From JANOXC01 sp031418215 (GTDB lineage: Bacteria; Bacteroidota; Bacteroidia; AKYH767-A; OLB10), in assembly GCA_031418215.1 (NCBI GenBank), contig JANOXC010000030.1:1-22072 (forward strand): 22,072 bases of DNA. Reading direction: 5' to 3'. The notes under the pieces were generated by a model. It was not told the origin of the DNA. It did not search any database and saw only the letters and a program-made list of their open reading frames with translations. Shown here one piece after another: positions 9,001-16,316 of the stretch; position 1 is the first letter of the stretch, and each line of letters opens with the position of its first letter. Both the position numbers and the translations under genes were made by a program.

Positions 9001-10474
9001 TGCTTCTGCCAACACCGGACCTGACAATGATCATACTTTGGGAAGCGCTGCAGGACGTTATATATATCTTGAAGCATCAGGTTGTTTTGGTAAAACGGCA
9101 AAATTACTATCTCCTTGTCTTGATTTAACTGCAATTTCAGGACCCCAATTAAGTTTTTGGTATCACATGTATGGCGCTAACATGGGCGAATTGCATGTTG
9201 ATGTACTATTTAATGGCGTGTGGACAGAAGACGTAGCGGCACCGGTAATCGGAAACCAGGGGAATCTTTGGAAAAAAGTTGTTGTTGATCTCTCCGCTTT
9301 TGCCGGAGAAGTAATTAATGTACGTTTCCGTGGTATTACAGGAGCAGACTTTGCCAGCGACCTTGCACTTGATGACATTAATCTTATTGAGTCAAATGTT
9401 GCGCCTGATGCTGCATTTGTTGCAAACTATACTTCAGCATGTGTTGGCAATACAGTTACTTTATTAGACAAGAGCACTTTCATTCCAACAACATGGCAGT
9501 GGTCAATTGCTCCCGCAACGTTCAATTTCGTCAACGGAACAAATGCAAGTTCACAAAATCCTCAAGTACAATTCAGCAGTCTGGGTACTTATGATGTAAA
9601 GCTTGTTGCATCCAACAGTTTTGGTATTGACTCAACAACAAGCACCTCATATATAAATATCATATCTCCTACTTCCATCACCTTAACGGAAGATTTTGAA
9701 GGAGCTTCATTTCCTCCTGTAGGATGGAGAGTTGAGTCGGCACAAAATAATTATACTTGGGAACATGTATTGAATATAACAGGAATTGCAGGAACTCTTA
9801 CCAGTGCTGCCAAGATTAACAATTTTGATTATAGCCCTGTTGGCGGACTAGATGGTCTTGCAAGGATAGAGATAAGTCTTGCCGGTGCAGTGAGTCCAAT
9901 CATGACATTTGACAGGGCTTATGTAAGAGCATTTGTTTCACCAATTGAAAGTTTGCGTATTGATGTAAGCACTGATTGCGGCAACACTTATACGCCAACA
10001 GGATATCTAAAGGCAGGTGCGGCATTGGCAACGGCTCCCAATTCTACAACATCATGGACACCAACACAAGCTTCACAATGGCGCAAGGATACACTCAATC
10101 TTTCTGCTTGGGTTGGACAGGATATATCATTGAAGTTCGTTAACATCAGCGCTTCCGGAAATAATTTATACCTCGATAATATAAACATTGCGGAGTTCTC
10201 CGGCATCAATGAACCATCGCTCAATGCAGCTGTTAATATATATCCGAACCCTTCTGATAATGGCATCTTTAATATTGTAGTTAATGGAATTAAAAATCAA
10301 TCTTCAGTTTTCACAGTAACAGATGTACAGGGAAAATTGATTGAACAAAGAATTGAAAACCTCCAAAACAGTTTTAAAACAACAGTTGATTTGCATCTAT
10401 ACAATAAAGGAATTTATTTCCTTGAAATAAGAACTGATGCTGGCGTTAATAGATTTAAGTTATCTGTTTTGTAA
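6038..10474 (+). CDS. Second giant secreted S8 protease with T9SS type A sorting domain (paralogue)
   Basis: 1478 aa, collinear with the upstream gene: signal peptide (1-19, ends SSIAQ), prodomain-like region, S8 peptidase with D239 (GLGDDGH), H264 (THGDMTCG), N359 (SAGNQG) and S444 (GTSAACP), beta-sandwich, Ig-like segment (TYPQGGEGF), Fn3-like domain, a single CARDB+MAM-like unit (about 823-1120), PKD-like domain (about 1122-1208), cleaved-adhesin-like domain (about 1213-1388) and a T9SS type A tail starting NIYPNPS. All catalytic residues are intact, so it is expected to be an active extracellular protease, not a decoy. It clearly arose by tandem duplication. It has its own promoter and terminator 195 bp downstream of its neighbour, so the two may be regulated separately. 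The start at 6038 lies in the same local context (ATGAGATATAAATTACTATT) as its paralogue. Confidence 0.9.
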   Translation: MRYKLLLMLLCVGTISSIAQHDYRLMLQSGNMQPAENATTFINDAVVNPQDVFNGFYYRLIQFNAIPTQEEKNKIRQSGLVLLNYIPYNTFVTAIPKGFDKTLLRQLNVRSVVRLNEVQKMNINLLGQAPDYARNVHGFVDVIVEYYKNIPHEQVASALIQYTKLGEQADNHVFILRVAENELRNLASKSCVFYMAPINSPSTPDDTKGRSLHRNNTLDSDYSSGLHFDGSGVVIGLGDDGHVGPHIDFKGRMTMHTASDNGTHGDMTCGVSIGGGNLDPTKRGQATGAYLHLYDYSGYPQIVNAVSNYNTLGTVITSTSYSEGTGPNTACNKYTTNTEFGDNLVYNNTQISFVYSAGNQGTGNCGYPVAGGWGTITGGYKAGKNVIACGNLTTGDVLDATSSRGPLDDGRMKPDICSNGNGQISTVPGNAYQTAAVAVNNGTSAACPSIAGTTALLYQAYKSLNGGLNPESGLIKACMLNGAEDLGNPGPDFTYGWGRVNSLRAYKTFQEVRYIKDSVSQGQIKTHTITVPSGVSDLRVMIYWTDPAGSSLASQSLVNDINMHLTDPINLDWNPWVLDPTPVLANITANAVRGIDYLNNMEQVTVPAALQGTWTVTVDGFSIPQGPQSYYFVYEFRTQELDLTYPQGGEGFVPGEQEVIRWDAIKGLGNFTLEYSTDAGLSWILISNAVSQNALQYPWTVPGTITGKACIRVSRGGFSAVSDTLFSIIGVPTGIMVDYACVDSLQLTWNPVANAIGYAIYKLGSEHMEVIGTSTTNDFVVTGLNPIDEYWFSVGAITADSTNGRRAIAIRKAPGTLNCQIANDAEATSLLSPGSGTLSFCQGSGNIPVSLRITNNGLNTISNFPVTYSLNNGTPIMEMVTDSIQSGASYDYIFITPVNYAVPGNYNLVVWLNTPGDNNIYNDTLKTSSIVINGTVATIPFVENFDSYALCAVTADCEVTVCPIGNGWVNETNLTADDIDFRVSSGVTASANTGPDNDHTLGSAAGRYIYLEASGCFGKTAKLLSPCLDLTAISGPQLSFWYHMYGANMGELHVDVLFNGVWTEDVAAPVIGNQGNLWKKVVVDLSAFAGEVINVRFRGITGADFASDLALDDINLIESNVAPDAAFVANYTSACVGNTVTLLDKSTFIPTTWQWSIAPATFNFVNGTNASSQNPQVQFSSLGTYDVKLVASNSFGIDSTTSTSYINIISPTSITLTEDFEGASFPPVGWRVESAQNNYTWEHVLNITGIAGTLTSAAKINNFDYSPVGGLDGLARIEISLAGAVSPIMTFDRAYVRAFVSPIESLRIDVSTDCGNTYTPTGYLKAGAALATAPNSTTSWTPTQASQWRKDTLNLSAWVGQDISLKFVNISASGNNLYLDNINIAEFSGINEPSLNAAVNIYPNPSDNGIFNIVVNGIKNQSSVFTVTDVQGKLIEQRIENLQNSFKTTVDLHLYNKGIYFLEIRTDAGVNRFKLSVL

Positions 10475-10493
10475 GCAGCATTAAATATTTTAG

Positions 10494-10528
10494 AAAAGAG
10501 ATGCGGGAAACTGCATCTCTTTTTTTTA
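10494..10528 (+). terminator. Intrinsic terminator after second protease gene
   Basis: AAGAGATGC pairs with GCATCTCTT around an 8-nt loop, followed by eight or more T. It begins 20 nt after the stop. The design resembles the terminator behind the first paralogue. Confidence 0.85.
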
Positions 10529-10653
10529 TTGTGTAAACGGATTGAATTATTTTCTTTTTAGCAAGAAAAAATCCGGCAACAAATATGTTCCTAAAAAAAC
10601 CAAAAGGAAAGGACTTTTAAATAAAGTTAAAGCCTAATGCTTATTATTGCACA

Positions 10654-11016
10654 ATGTATTTCCTTTTAAAAAGTATATTACAATTGCGATGCCCTCGTTG
10701 TCATAAAGGAAAACTCTTTCTTGACCCGAATCCATATCATCTGAAACGGCTTTTTGAAATGCCACGCCATTGTATTGTTTGTAATCTTGATTTGGAGAAC
10801 GAACCAGGATATTATTTTGGGGCAATGTATATAAGCTATGCCATGACTTCAGGGCTGATCTTAGTAAATGAGTGTTGGATGTTTCCATTGTGGAAATGGA
10901 ATATATGGCCGCAACTCATTATCAATACGATTTGTATTCTCGGTTTGTATCCGCTGTTGATACGGTATTCACGGGCAATTTATTTGGCCATTACCTTTAA
11001 AATACTAAAGAAATAG
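10654..11016 (+). CDS. DUF983 family membrane protein with zinc-ribbon-like N-terminus
   Basis: 120 aa. The N-terminus carries two CxxC knuckles (C13/C16 in CPRC, C40/C43 in CIVC), typical of DUF983. The conserved ENEPGYYFGAMYISY stretch and two hydrophobic segments follow (about 55-75 and 83-113). The knuckles are presumed to bind a metal on the cytoplasmic side of the inner membrane. No biochemical role is established for the family. The gene stands alone behind the protease terminator and converges on the DUF2911 gene, with 10 nt between stops. A 6-bp hairpin (GAAGGA/TCCTTC, 11020-11038) spans the junction. No convincing promoter is seen in the 125 bp upstream. Confidence 0.85.
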   Translation: MYFLLKSILQLRCPRCHKGKLFLDPNPYHLKRLFEMPRHCIVCNLDLENEPGYYFGAMYISYAMTSGLILVNECWMFPLWKWNIWPQLIINTICILGLYPLLIRYSRAIYLAITFKILKK

Positions 11017-11026
11017 TACGAAGGAT

Positions 11027-12058
11027 TTATTTTCCTTCCAGCTTTTTAATGGTTGTTTCCAGCCTTTTCTTCTGATTGTCGGGAGCCTTTGCAAGAGCCG
11101 TTTTATAATTCGTTATTGCACCTTTCTTGTCTCCTGATTTTTCCAACGCTTCTGCAAGGCTGTCGTATACATTCCACGAAGCAGGATAACGTTTGGCATT
11201 CATGTGGAATACTTCAATAGCTTCGTTAGTTTTATCCTTACCAAGTAAATTATAGCCATAGGTGTTCAATTGGTTCTCATCAGCAAGTGTTAAAGCTTCT
11301 TTTTTCAAAGCATCTGCCTCTGTCTGCTTACCTTGTAAAACCAGCAATTTTGACTTGGTATTAAGATTGGCAAAGGTTTTTTGAATTCCTATTGATTTAT
11401 CAATCCATTTTGATGCATCATCAAGATGTATCTTTTGCTGAATGCAATAATCGGCAGCCTGATTATGGCCCTCCCAGAAAAAGCCATTGATGTTCGTTAG
11501 CTCTTTTCGCATTCGCTGATAAACAACTTCAGGAACGTCGATGGCTATTTTAAATGACACGGATAACTTTTCCCATCTAAGCATTGCAGAGACTGATTCC
11601 GGTTGTGGCGATGAAAAAGAATAACTCAGCCAATCTTGCATCTCTGCCTGTTGTGGATTAACAGTCACCCGCAGTGCATCTTCTTTCTCATCATAAAAAA
11701 AACTGCCCCAGGCTGCTGAACTTTTTGAAAAAATGATGATCCATTCTTTGGGTGACGGGATCATATGAAGGCCATATGTTCCGGCTGAAAGCGGCTTTCC
11801 TTCAATCTTGACATTAGTAGAAAAGGAGATTGTGGTGTTTTCGTTAGCTCCTGCGCGCCACACTTCATTATAGGGTACTAAATCGCCCCAAATTGTTCTC
11901 CCTTTAACCAAAGGACTGTGATAGTTGATGACAATGTCAGTTAATCCGATTCGTTGCATCACCATGGCGGCCTGACTTGCTTCAGGCTTGGTGAGCTCAC
12001 GTTGTTGTGCTTGTAAAGAAGAGACAACAAACAAACAAATGAAGAGGAGGTTTTTCAT
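11027..12058 (-). CDS. Secreted DUF2911 domain protein with C-terminal TPR-like helices
   Basis: 343 aa. A signal peptide (MKNLLFICLFVVSSLQAQ) is followed by a DUF2911 domain (about 25-180) with its typical YHSPLVKGRTIWGDLVPYNE, WRAGANENTTI and LSAGTYGLHMIP stretches. The C-terminal part (about 195-343) is helical with TPR-like repeats, for example WNVYDSLAEALEKSGDKKGA. DUF2911 proteins are common in Bacteroidota and expected in the periplasm or at the surface; their molecular function is not known. The ATG at 12058 was preferred to one ten codons upstream because the signal peptide begins there. It is divergent from the lipoprotein gene at 12283 and shares the region with 21-bp repeats. Confidence 0.85.
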   Translation of the reverse strand: MKNLLFICLFVVSSLQAQQRELTKPEASQAAMVMQRIGLTDIVINYHSPLVKGRTIWGDLVPYNEVWRAGANENTTISFSTNVKIEGKPLSAGTYGLHMIPSPKEWIIIFSKSSAAWGSFFYDEKEDALRVTVNPQQAEMQDWLSYSFSSPQPESVSAMLRWEKLSVSFKIAIDVPEVVYQRMRKELTNINGFFWEGHNQAADYCIQQKIHLDDASKWIDKSIGIQKTFANLNTKSKLLVLQGKQTEADALKKEALTLADENQLNTYGYNLLGKDKTNEAIEVFHMNAKRYPASWNVYDSLAEALEKSGDKKGAITNYKTALAKAPDNQKKRLETTIKKLEGK

Positions 12059-12106
12059 ATATATATTTTTTTTATTATTGATGAACAAGTTTGATTAACG
12101 TTATCA

Positions 12107-12136
12107 CAAACGTAACCATAAGAATCAGACGCCAAT
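12107..12136 (-). promoter_or_regulatory. Putative promoter of DUF2911 gene
   Basis: On the minus strand the -7 element TACGTTTG (12107-12114) is a perfect TAnnTTTG match. An ATTG lies 18 nt upstream (12133-12136) as a possible -33. The implied leader of about 43 nt is very A/T-rich, as is usual for translation initiation without a Shine-Dalgarno sequence in this phylum. Confidence 0.5.
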
Positions 12137-12149
12137 ATCAAAAGGACAG

Positions 12150-12212
12150 GAACTCGACCACTGATCATTATGACCCGACCACCTTCTTTTGAGACCCGAC
12201 GTGAAAAAAGAG
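12150..12212. repeat. Three direct repeats at exact 21-bp spacing (putative operator)
   Basis: AACTCGACC (12151), GACCCGACC (12172) and GACCCGACG (12193) share the core ACyCGAC, with the CGAC at 12155, 12176 and 12197. A 21-bp step is two helical turns, so all copies face the same side of the DNA. They lie between the divergent promoters of the DUF2911 gene and the lipoprotein gene. Confidence 0.55.
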
Positions 12213-12233
12213 CTGATTCTCATTAATCGCGGT

Positions 12234-12264
12234 TTTGAGGTTTTAAAAGGAATATGTAGGTTTG
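12234..12264 (+). promoter_or_regulatory. Consensus promoter of the lipoprotein gene
   Basis: TTTG (12234-12237), exactly 19 nt, then TAGGTTTG (12257-12264): a full match to the Bacteroidota consensus and the best promoter in the window. The expected start is near 12270, leaving a leader of only about 12 nt before ATG 12283. Confidence 0.8.
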
Positions 12265-12282
12265 CATTCAAAGATATTCTTT

Positions 12283-13131
12283 ATGAAAAAGACCCCCGAA
12301 ATTTTATATGCCTTTGTTGTACTAATGTTAATGAACTCCTGTTCCGGTCAAAAAGAGCAGCCTGGCTCGGTAGCTACGACTGATTCCGCCATAGCAGCCC
12401 TCGACACACAGCCTTACAATAAAATGGCAGATTTTAAATTTTTCTTCACCATTGCTAACCTGCCTTCTCCGTTGGAAGTGATCAATACGGTTTACAATAC
12501 CGACGTGCCATTTGATAATACGCTACTCAATCCAACCAACAATGAAGAAAAATACCTGACAGCCTATAAAAAGGCCGTTAACTATGGTATCTATGGAGTT
12601 GACATGGCTTACATCGCTTATTACGGGAATAAGCAGGATCTTTATGATTATTACAATACAGCAAGGAAATTGGCAGAAAGTCTTGGGACGCAAGAAACAT
12701 TTGACAAGTTTACAGATCGATTTAAAGATAATGCTGATAACAAAGACTCAATTATGGTAATTGTTGATGAAGCTTACACTGAAACAGATAAATATCTTCG
12801 TTCCAACTCAAGACTGATGGCAGCGAGTTATATTTTGGCCGGATCATTCATAGAGAGCTTATACATCAGCACCACATTATTGAAAGACCAGGAGAAGAGT
12901 GTAAAGCTCGACGCTTCTTTTAAAGAGATTTATGACCAGAAATTAATGTTGGATAACTTGTCGGATTTATTCAAACAATATAAGGATAAAGAATCAGTGG
13001 CTTTGGAAAATGATTTTCAGCAAATGAAAAAAGTTTTTGATGAAATAAAGGATGTAACGCAGATTAACAAGGAAAATCTGAATAAAATATCTGCTGCTGC
13101 TGCAAGTGCAAGAAGCAGAGCCATTCAGTAA
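12283..13131 (+). CDS. Predicted lipoprotein of unknown function
   Basis: 282 aa. The N-terminus (MKKTPEILYAFVVLMLMNSC) is a lipoprotein signal with lipidated C20. The mature part looks soluble and mostly helical: an early FFFTIANLPSPLEVI segment, then YGxYGxDMAYIAYYGN, and charged helices to the end (DDF-rich C-terminal third with a short Ala/Ser-rich tail). I do not recognise a named family. The start was set at 12283, not seven codons upstream, because the consensus promoter's -7 box covers the upstream ATG and the lipoprotein signal begins here. It ends in its own terminator, 92 bp before the ABC transporter gene. The context allows, but does not prove, a partnership with that transporter's extracytoplasmic loop. 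Confidence 0.8.
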   Translation: MKKTPEILYAFVVLMLMNSCSGQKEQPGSVATTDSAIAALDTQPYNKMADFKFFFTIANLPSPLEVINTVYNTDVPFDNTLLNPTNNEEKYLTAYKKAVNYGIYGVDMAYIAYYGNKQDLYDYYNTARKLAESLGTQETFDKFTDRFKDNADNKDSIMVIVDEAYTETDKYLRSNSRLMAASYILAGSFIESLYISTTLLKDQEKSVKLDASFKEIYDQKLMLDNLSDLFKQYKDKESVALENDFQQMKKVFDEIKDVTQINKENLNKISAAAASARSRAIQ

Positions 13132-13152
13132 TAGGATTTAAACTAAAAAAGG

Positions 13153-13180
13153 AAGGGACCATGTGTCCCTTTTTTATTTT
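13153..13180 (+). terminator. Intrinsic terminator after lipoprotein gene
   Basis: AAGGGAC (13153-13159) pairs with GTCCCTT (13165-13171) around CATGT, followed by a T-rich tail. It lies 21 nt after the stop codon, so the ABC transporter gene probably has a separate promoter. None with a good consensus is visible. Confidence 0.85.
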
Positions 13181-13223
13181 TGTAGTGTAATAAACCTTTC
13201 ATCTGATTAATGCAGGCTAAATA

Positions 13224-16200
13224 ATGAGTGAGAAAATTCTTAGGGCATTAATGCAATTGTTTGCCATAGTGGCAAATGCTGACCGCCTTACGGATCAGGG
13301 CAGGCAAATTGTGGAGGCTTCTTTAAAAAAACAATTAAGCCGCGATCTTGTCAATAAATACCTGATTGTTTTTGATGAATACCTGGAGTCACATAAAGGG
13401 AAGAAGGATGCTGATAAAGTCAGGAAGCGCACATCAGTAAATTCCGTAAAGGTGTTAAAGATTTGTACAGACATCAACCAGGAGCTTGACCAACGACAGA
13501 AATACATTGTGTTGCTTCGGTTGGTAGAGTTTGTCTATTCTTCCGACGAATCAATATCAGAACAGGAATGGGAATTTGTTTCCACAGTCGCCAGTATATT
13601 TAACATACCCGAAGGCGATTTTCGTGATTTGGGTTCGCTTGCAGGGAAAATATCCGATATCCCCGATTCAGGCTCTTTCCTTAAAATAACAGGAGGAACA
13701 AAGCATGATGAAACATTGAAGCAGACGAAGGTTTTGTACAATGATGATTTAAACGGATATATATTAATTTTATATATAAAGAGTATAGGAACACTTCTTT
13801 TGAAATATTTTGGAGATGGCGAGTTGACTTTAAACGGGCAACCCTTCGGCCATGATTTTGTACAGGTATTTACCCAGGGTTCTGTAATTCGCGGCAATAA
13901 AATAGAACCTGTTTATTACAGTGATGTTATTCATCGGTTTCTTCAAGACACACATCAGTCTAGACTAGTTTATGCCGTTCGTGATATCACCTATCATTTT
14001 AAAAATGGAGGTATTGGATTGTATCCATTAAGTTTTACCTCCGGTTCAGGCGAACTTATTGGCATCATGGGTGGCAGTGGTGCAGGAAAGTCAACATTAC
14101 TCAACCTGCTGAATGGGAATTATACTCCCACATCGGGAGAGGTATTAATTAATGGAATAAATCTTCATCGCGAAAAGAAAAAAACAGAAGGCATTATAGG
14201 ATACATACCTCAGGATGATTTACTGATGGAAGACCTCACTGTTTTTCAAAATGTATATTACAATACCAAGCTTTGTTATGGTGAACTCGAAGAAGAAGCC
14301 ATTACAAATAAGGTGAACGAATTACTTGACAGTCTTGGGCTGATTGAAATAAAAAATTTAAAAGTTGGAAATGCATTAAATAAAACCATAAGCGGAGGAC
14401 AAAGGAAGCGGTTAAATATCGCATTGGAACTTGTGCGCGAACCGGCTGTATTATTTGTTGATGAACCAACTTCAGGACTATCATCACGTGATTCGGAAAA
14501 CGTGATGGATTTGTTGAAGCAACTTGCAATCAATGGAAAGCTGATATTTGTAGTTATACATCAACCTTCATCAGACATTTTCAAACTGTTTGATAAGTTA
14601 TTGTTGTTGGATACAGGCGGCTATACAATCTATTTTGGCAACCCTTCCGATTCACTGGTATATTTTAAAAGGATGGTGGATCAGGTCAACGCCGACTTTA
14701 GTGAATGTACGCTTTGTGGAAATATCAATCCTGAGCAATTGTTCAGCATTATTGAAGCTAAGGTATTGGATGAATTTGGAAATGCTGTTAATACAAGGAA
14801 AATCGCACCTGCAGGGTGGAATGAATTGTACCTGAAAAACAAACAAGAAGCAAATTCTCCTATAGGTGAAAATATTGAAATTGAAAACCATGTAAAGAAG
14901 CCGTCATGGTACAAGCAGTTTAAAGTTTTTATCACCCGCGACATTCTTTCAAAGCTGAGTAATACGCAATACCTGCTAATCAATTTGCTTGAAGCACCTG
15001 TTCTTGCTTTTACTTTGGCTTTTCTTATTAAATATTACCAGCCCGGGAAGGAATATATATTCCGCGAGAATCAGAATATCACCGCATTCTTATTCATCAG
15101 TGTGATCGTTGCCTTGTTCATGGGCTTAACAGTGAGTGCCGAAGAGATCTTTCGGGACCGTAAAATATTGAATAGGGAATCATTCCTGAATCTTAGCCGC
15201 AGTAGTTATTTATTGTCTAAAATAGCTGTAATGTTTTTACTCTCTGCTGTGCAAACGGCATTGTTTGTAATAATTGGGAACAGTGTGTTAGGCATTAAAG
15301 GGATGTATCCTGATTACTGGCTGATGATGTTTACCACTTCCTGCTTCGCAAATTTATTGGGATTGAATATTTCATCTGCATTTAATTCTGCTGTTACCAT
15401 TTATATTCTCATTCCTATCCTTATTATACCACAAATATTATTGAGTGGCATCATTGTTAAATTTGAAAAACTTAATCCTGTCATTGGCACACATACTACT
15501 GTTCCCTTTTTTGGCGAAGTGATGACATCTCGTTGGGCTTTTGAAGGACTTGCTGTTCATCAGTTTAAAGAGAACAAGTATGAGCAACTTTTTTTTGAGG
15601 ATGACAAGCGAATGAGTAAGGCTGTCTTTCAAAAAGATTTTCTGATTCCGGAGTTAATTAAGCGCACGGATTATTCAATATTTGCAATGACCCAGCCCGA
15701 AAAAAAGGAAATGTTGCCAACGAATTTGCTATTGTTGACCAATGAAATTCTAAGGGAAAACGGGGAGAATGCTAATTTACACTTTGATAAAGTTGCTTTA
15801 TTAAATGTATCATCGTTTAATGCATCGATAGGCAACGACCTGAAAAAGCATTTAAATAACCTGAAGTCTTTTTATGCTGATGAATATAATAAGGCAGAAG
15901 CACACAAAGAATCCGTTATTGCAAAATATCAGGAAATATCGGGACAGGAAGCGCTGTTGCAGCTAAAAGATGATTATGAAAACGAAAGTCTGTCGGAATT
16001 ATTGAAGAATACCACTGAAAGAAAACAGATAGAAGAGACAGAGAACAGATTGATTCAAAGATTCCAACCTGTATTTATGGAAGGAGCAAAAGGCTCTTTG
16101 ATTCGTGCACCATTCTTTTCATCCAGGAAAAATATTTTTGGTGAATACTATGACACCTATGCCGTTAATATTTTCGTCATCTGGTTCATGTCAATTTTTA

Positions 16201-16280
16201 TGTACGTCGCGCTTTATTTTAACTGGCTGAAAAAAGGTTTATCGTTTGCAGAACGGATTTCATTCAAGAGAAAAAAATAA
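13224..16280 (+). CDS. ABCG-like ABC transporter fusion (TerB-like - ABC ATPase - permease)
   Basis: 1018 aa. The N-terminal about 130 residues are helical with two TerB-like halves (ANADRLTDQG, SSDESISEQEWEF). Residues about 135-230 form a beta-rich, possibly FHA-like region. The ATPase (about 240-500) has Walker A GGSGAGKST (K289), signature SGGQRKR (390-396), Walker B VLFVDEPTSG (D413, E414) and H-loop H446 (VIHQPS). Six membrane helices follow, at roughly 582-603, 619-641, 660-690, 697-719, 725-747 and 980-1003. A loop of about 230 mostly charged residues lies before the last helix, presumably outside the cytoplasm. ATPase-then-permease order with EEIFRDRKILNRE after TM2 is ABCG-like. It probably dimerises. 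The substrate and transport direction are unknown; export is likelier by family. It converges on the SiaC-like gene. Confidence 0.85.
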   Translation: MSEKILRALMQLFAIVANADRLTDQGRQIVEASLKKQLSRDLVNKYLIVFDEYLESHKGKKDADKVRKRTSVNSVKVLKICTDINQELDQRQKYIVLLRLVEFVYSSDESISEQEWEFVSTVASIFNIPEGDFRDLGSLAGKISDIPDSGSFLKITGGTKHDETLKQTKVLYNDDLNGYILILYIKSIGTLLLKYFGDGELTLNGQPFGHDFVQVFTQGSVIRGNKIEPVYYSDVIHRFLQDTHQSRLVYAVRDITYHFKNGGIGLYPLSFTSGSGELIGIMGGSGAGKSTLLNLLNGNYTPTSGEVLINGINLHREKKKTEGIIGYIPQDDLLMEDLTVFQNVYYNTKLCYGELEEEAITNKVNELLDSLGLIEIKNLKVGNALNKTISGGQRKRLNIALELVREPAVLFVDEPTSGLSSRDSENVMDLLKQLAINGKLIFVVIHQPSSDIFKLFDKLLLLDTGGYTIYFGNPSDSLVYFKRMVDQVNADFSECTLCGNINPEQLFSIIEAKVLDEFGNAVNTRKIAPAGWNELYLKNKQEANSPIGENIEIENHVKKPSWYKQFKVFITRDILSKLSNTQYLLINLLEAPVLAFTLAFLIKYYQPGKEYIFRENQNITAFLFISVIVALFMGLTVSAEEIFRDRKILNRESFLNLSRSSYLLSKIAVMFLLSAVQTALFVIIGNSVLGIKGMYPDYWLMMFTTSCFANLLGLNISSAFNSAVTIYILIPILIIPQILLSGIIVKFEKLNPVIGTHTTVPFFGEVMTSRWAFEGLAVHQFKENKYEQLFFEDDKRMSKAVFQKDFLIPELIKRTDYSIFAMTQPEKKEMLPTNLLLLTNEILRENGENANLHFDKVALLNVSSFNASIGNDLKKHLNNLKSFYADEYNKAEAHKESVIAKYQEISGQEALLQLKDDYENESLSELLKNTTERKQIEETENRLIQRFQPVFMEGAKGSLIRAPFFSSRKNIFGEYYDTYAVNIFVIWFMSIFMYVALYFNWLKKGLSFAERISFKRKK

Positions 16281-16291
16281 AATCATTCTTA

Positions 16292-16313
16292 GAACAGGAA
16301 TTAATTCCTGTTC
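16292..16313. terminator. Perfect 22-bp palindrome between convergent genes
   Basis: GAACAGGAATT is followed immediately by its exact reverse complement, in the 36-bp gap between the stops of the ABC transporter and the SiaC-like gene. A/T-rich tracts flank both sides. It probably acts as a bidirectional terminator, although the T-tract does not directly follow the stem on the plus strand. Confidence 0.5.
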
Positions 16314-16316
16314 CAA

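Noticed and set aside
6038..10474. Second protease as an inactive decoy
   Set aside because: Asp, His, Asn and Ser catalytic motifs are all intact, as are the signal peptide and T9SS domain.
12150..12212. CRISPR-like array
   Set aside because: The repeated core is only 8-9 bp with 12-bp gaps, far too short for CRISPR repeats and spacers, and no cas gene is nearby.
12189..12383. Plus-strand 64-codon ORF upstream of the lipoprotein gene
   Set aside because: It overlaps the operator repeats, the consensus promoter and the true lipoprotein start in another frame, and its product resembles nothing.
13535..13897. 120-codon antisense ORF inside the ABC transporter gene
   Set aside because: It is fully antisense to a coding region with clear homology, its product has no recognisable motif, and it is most likely a shadow.
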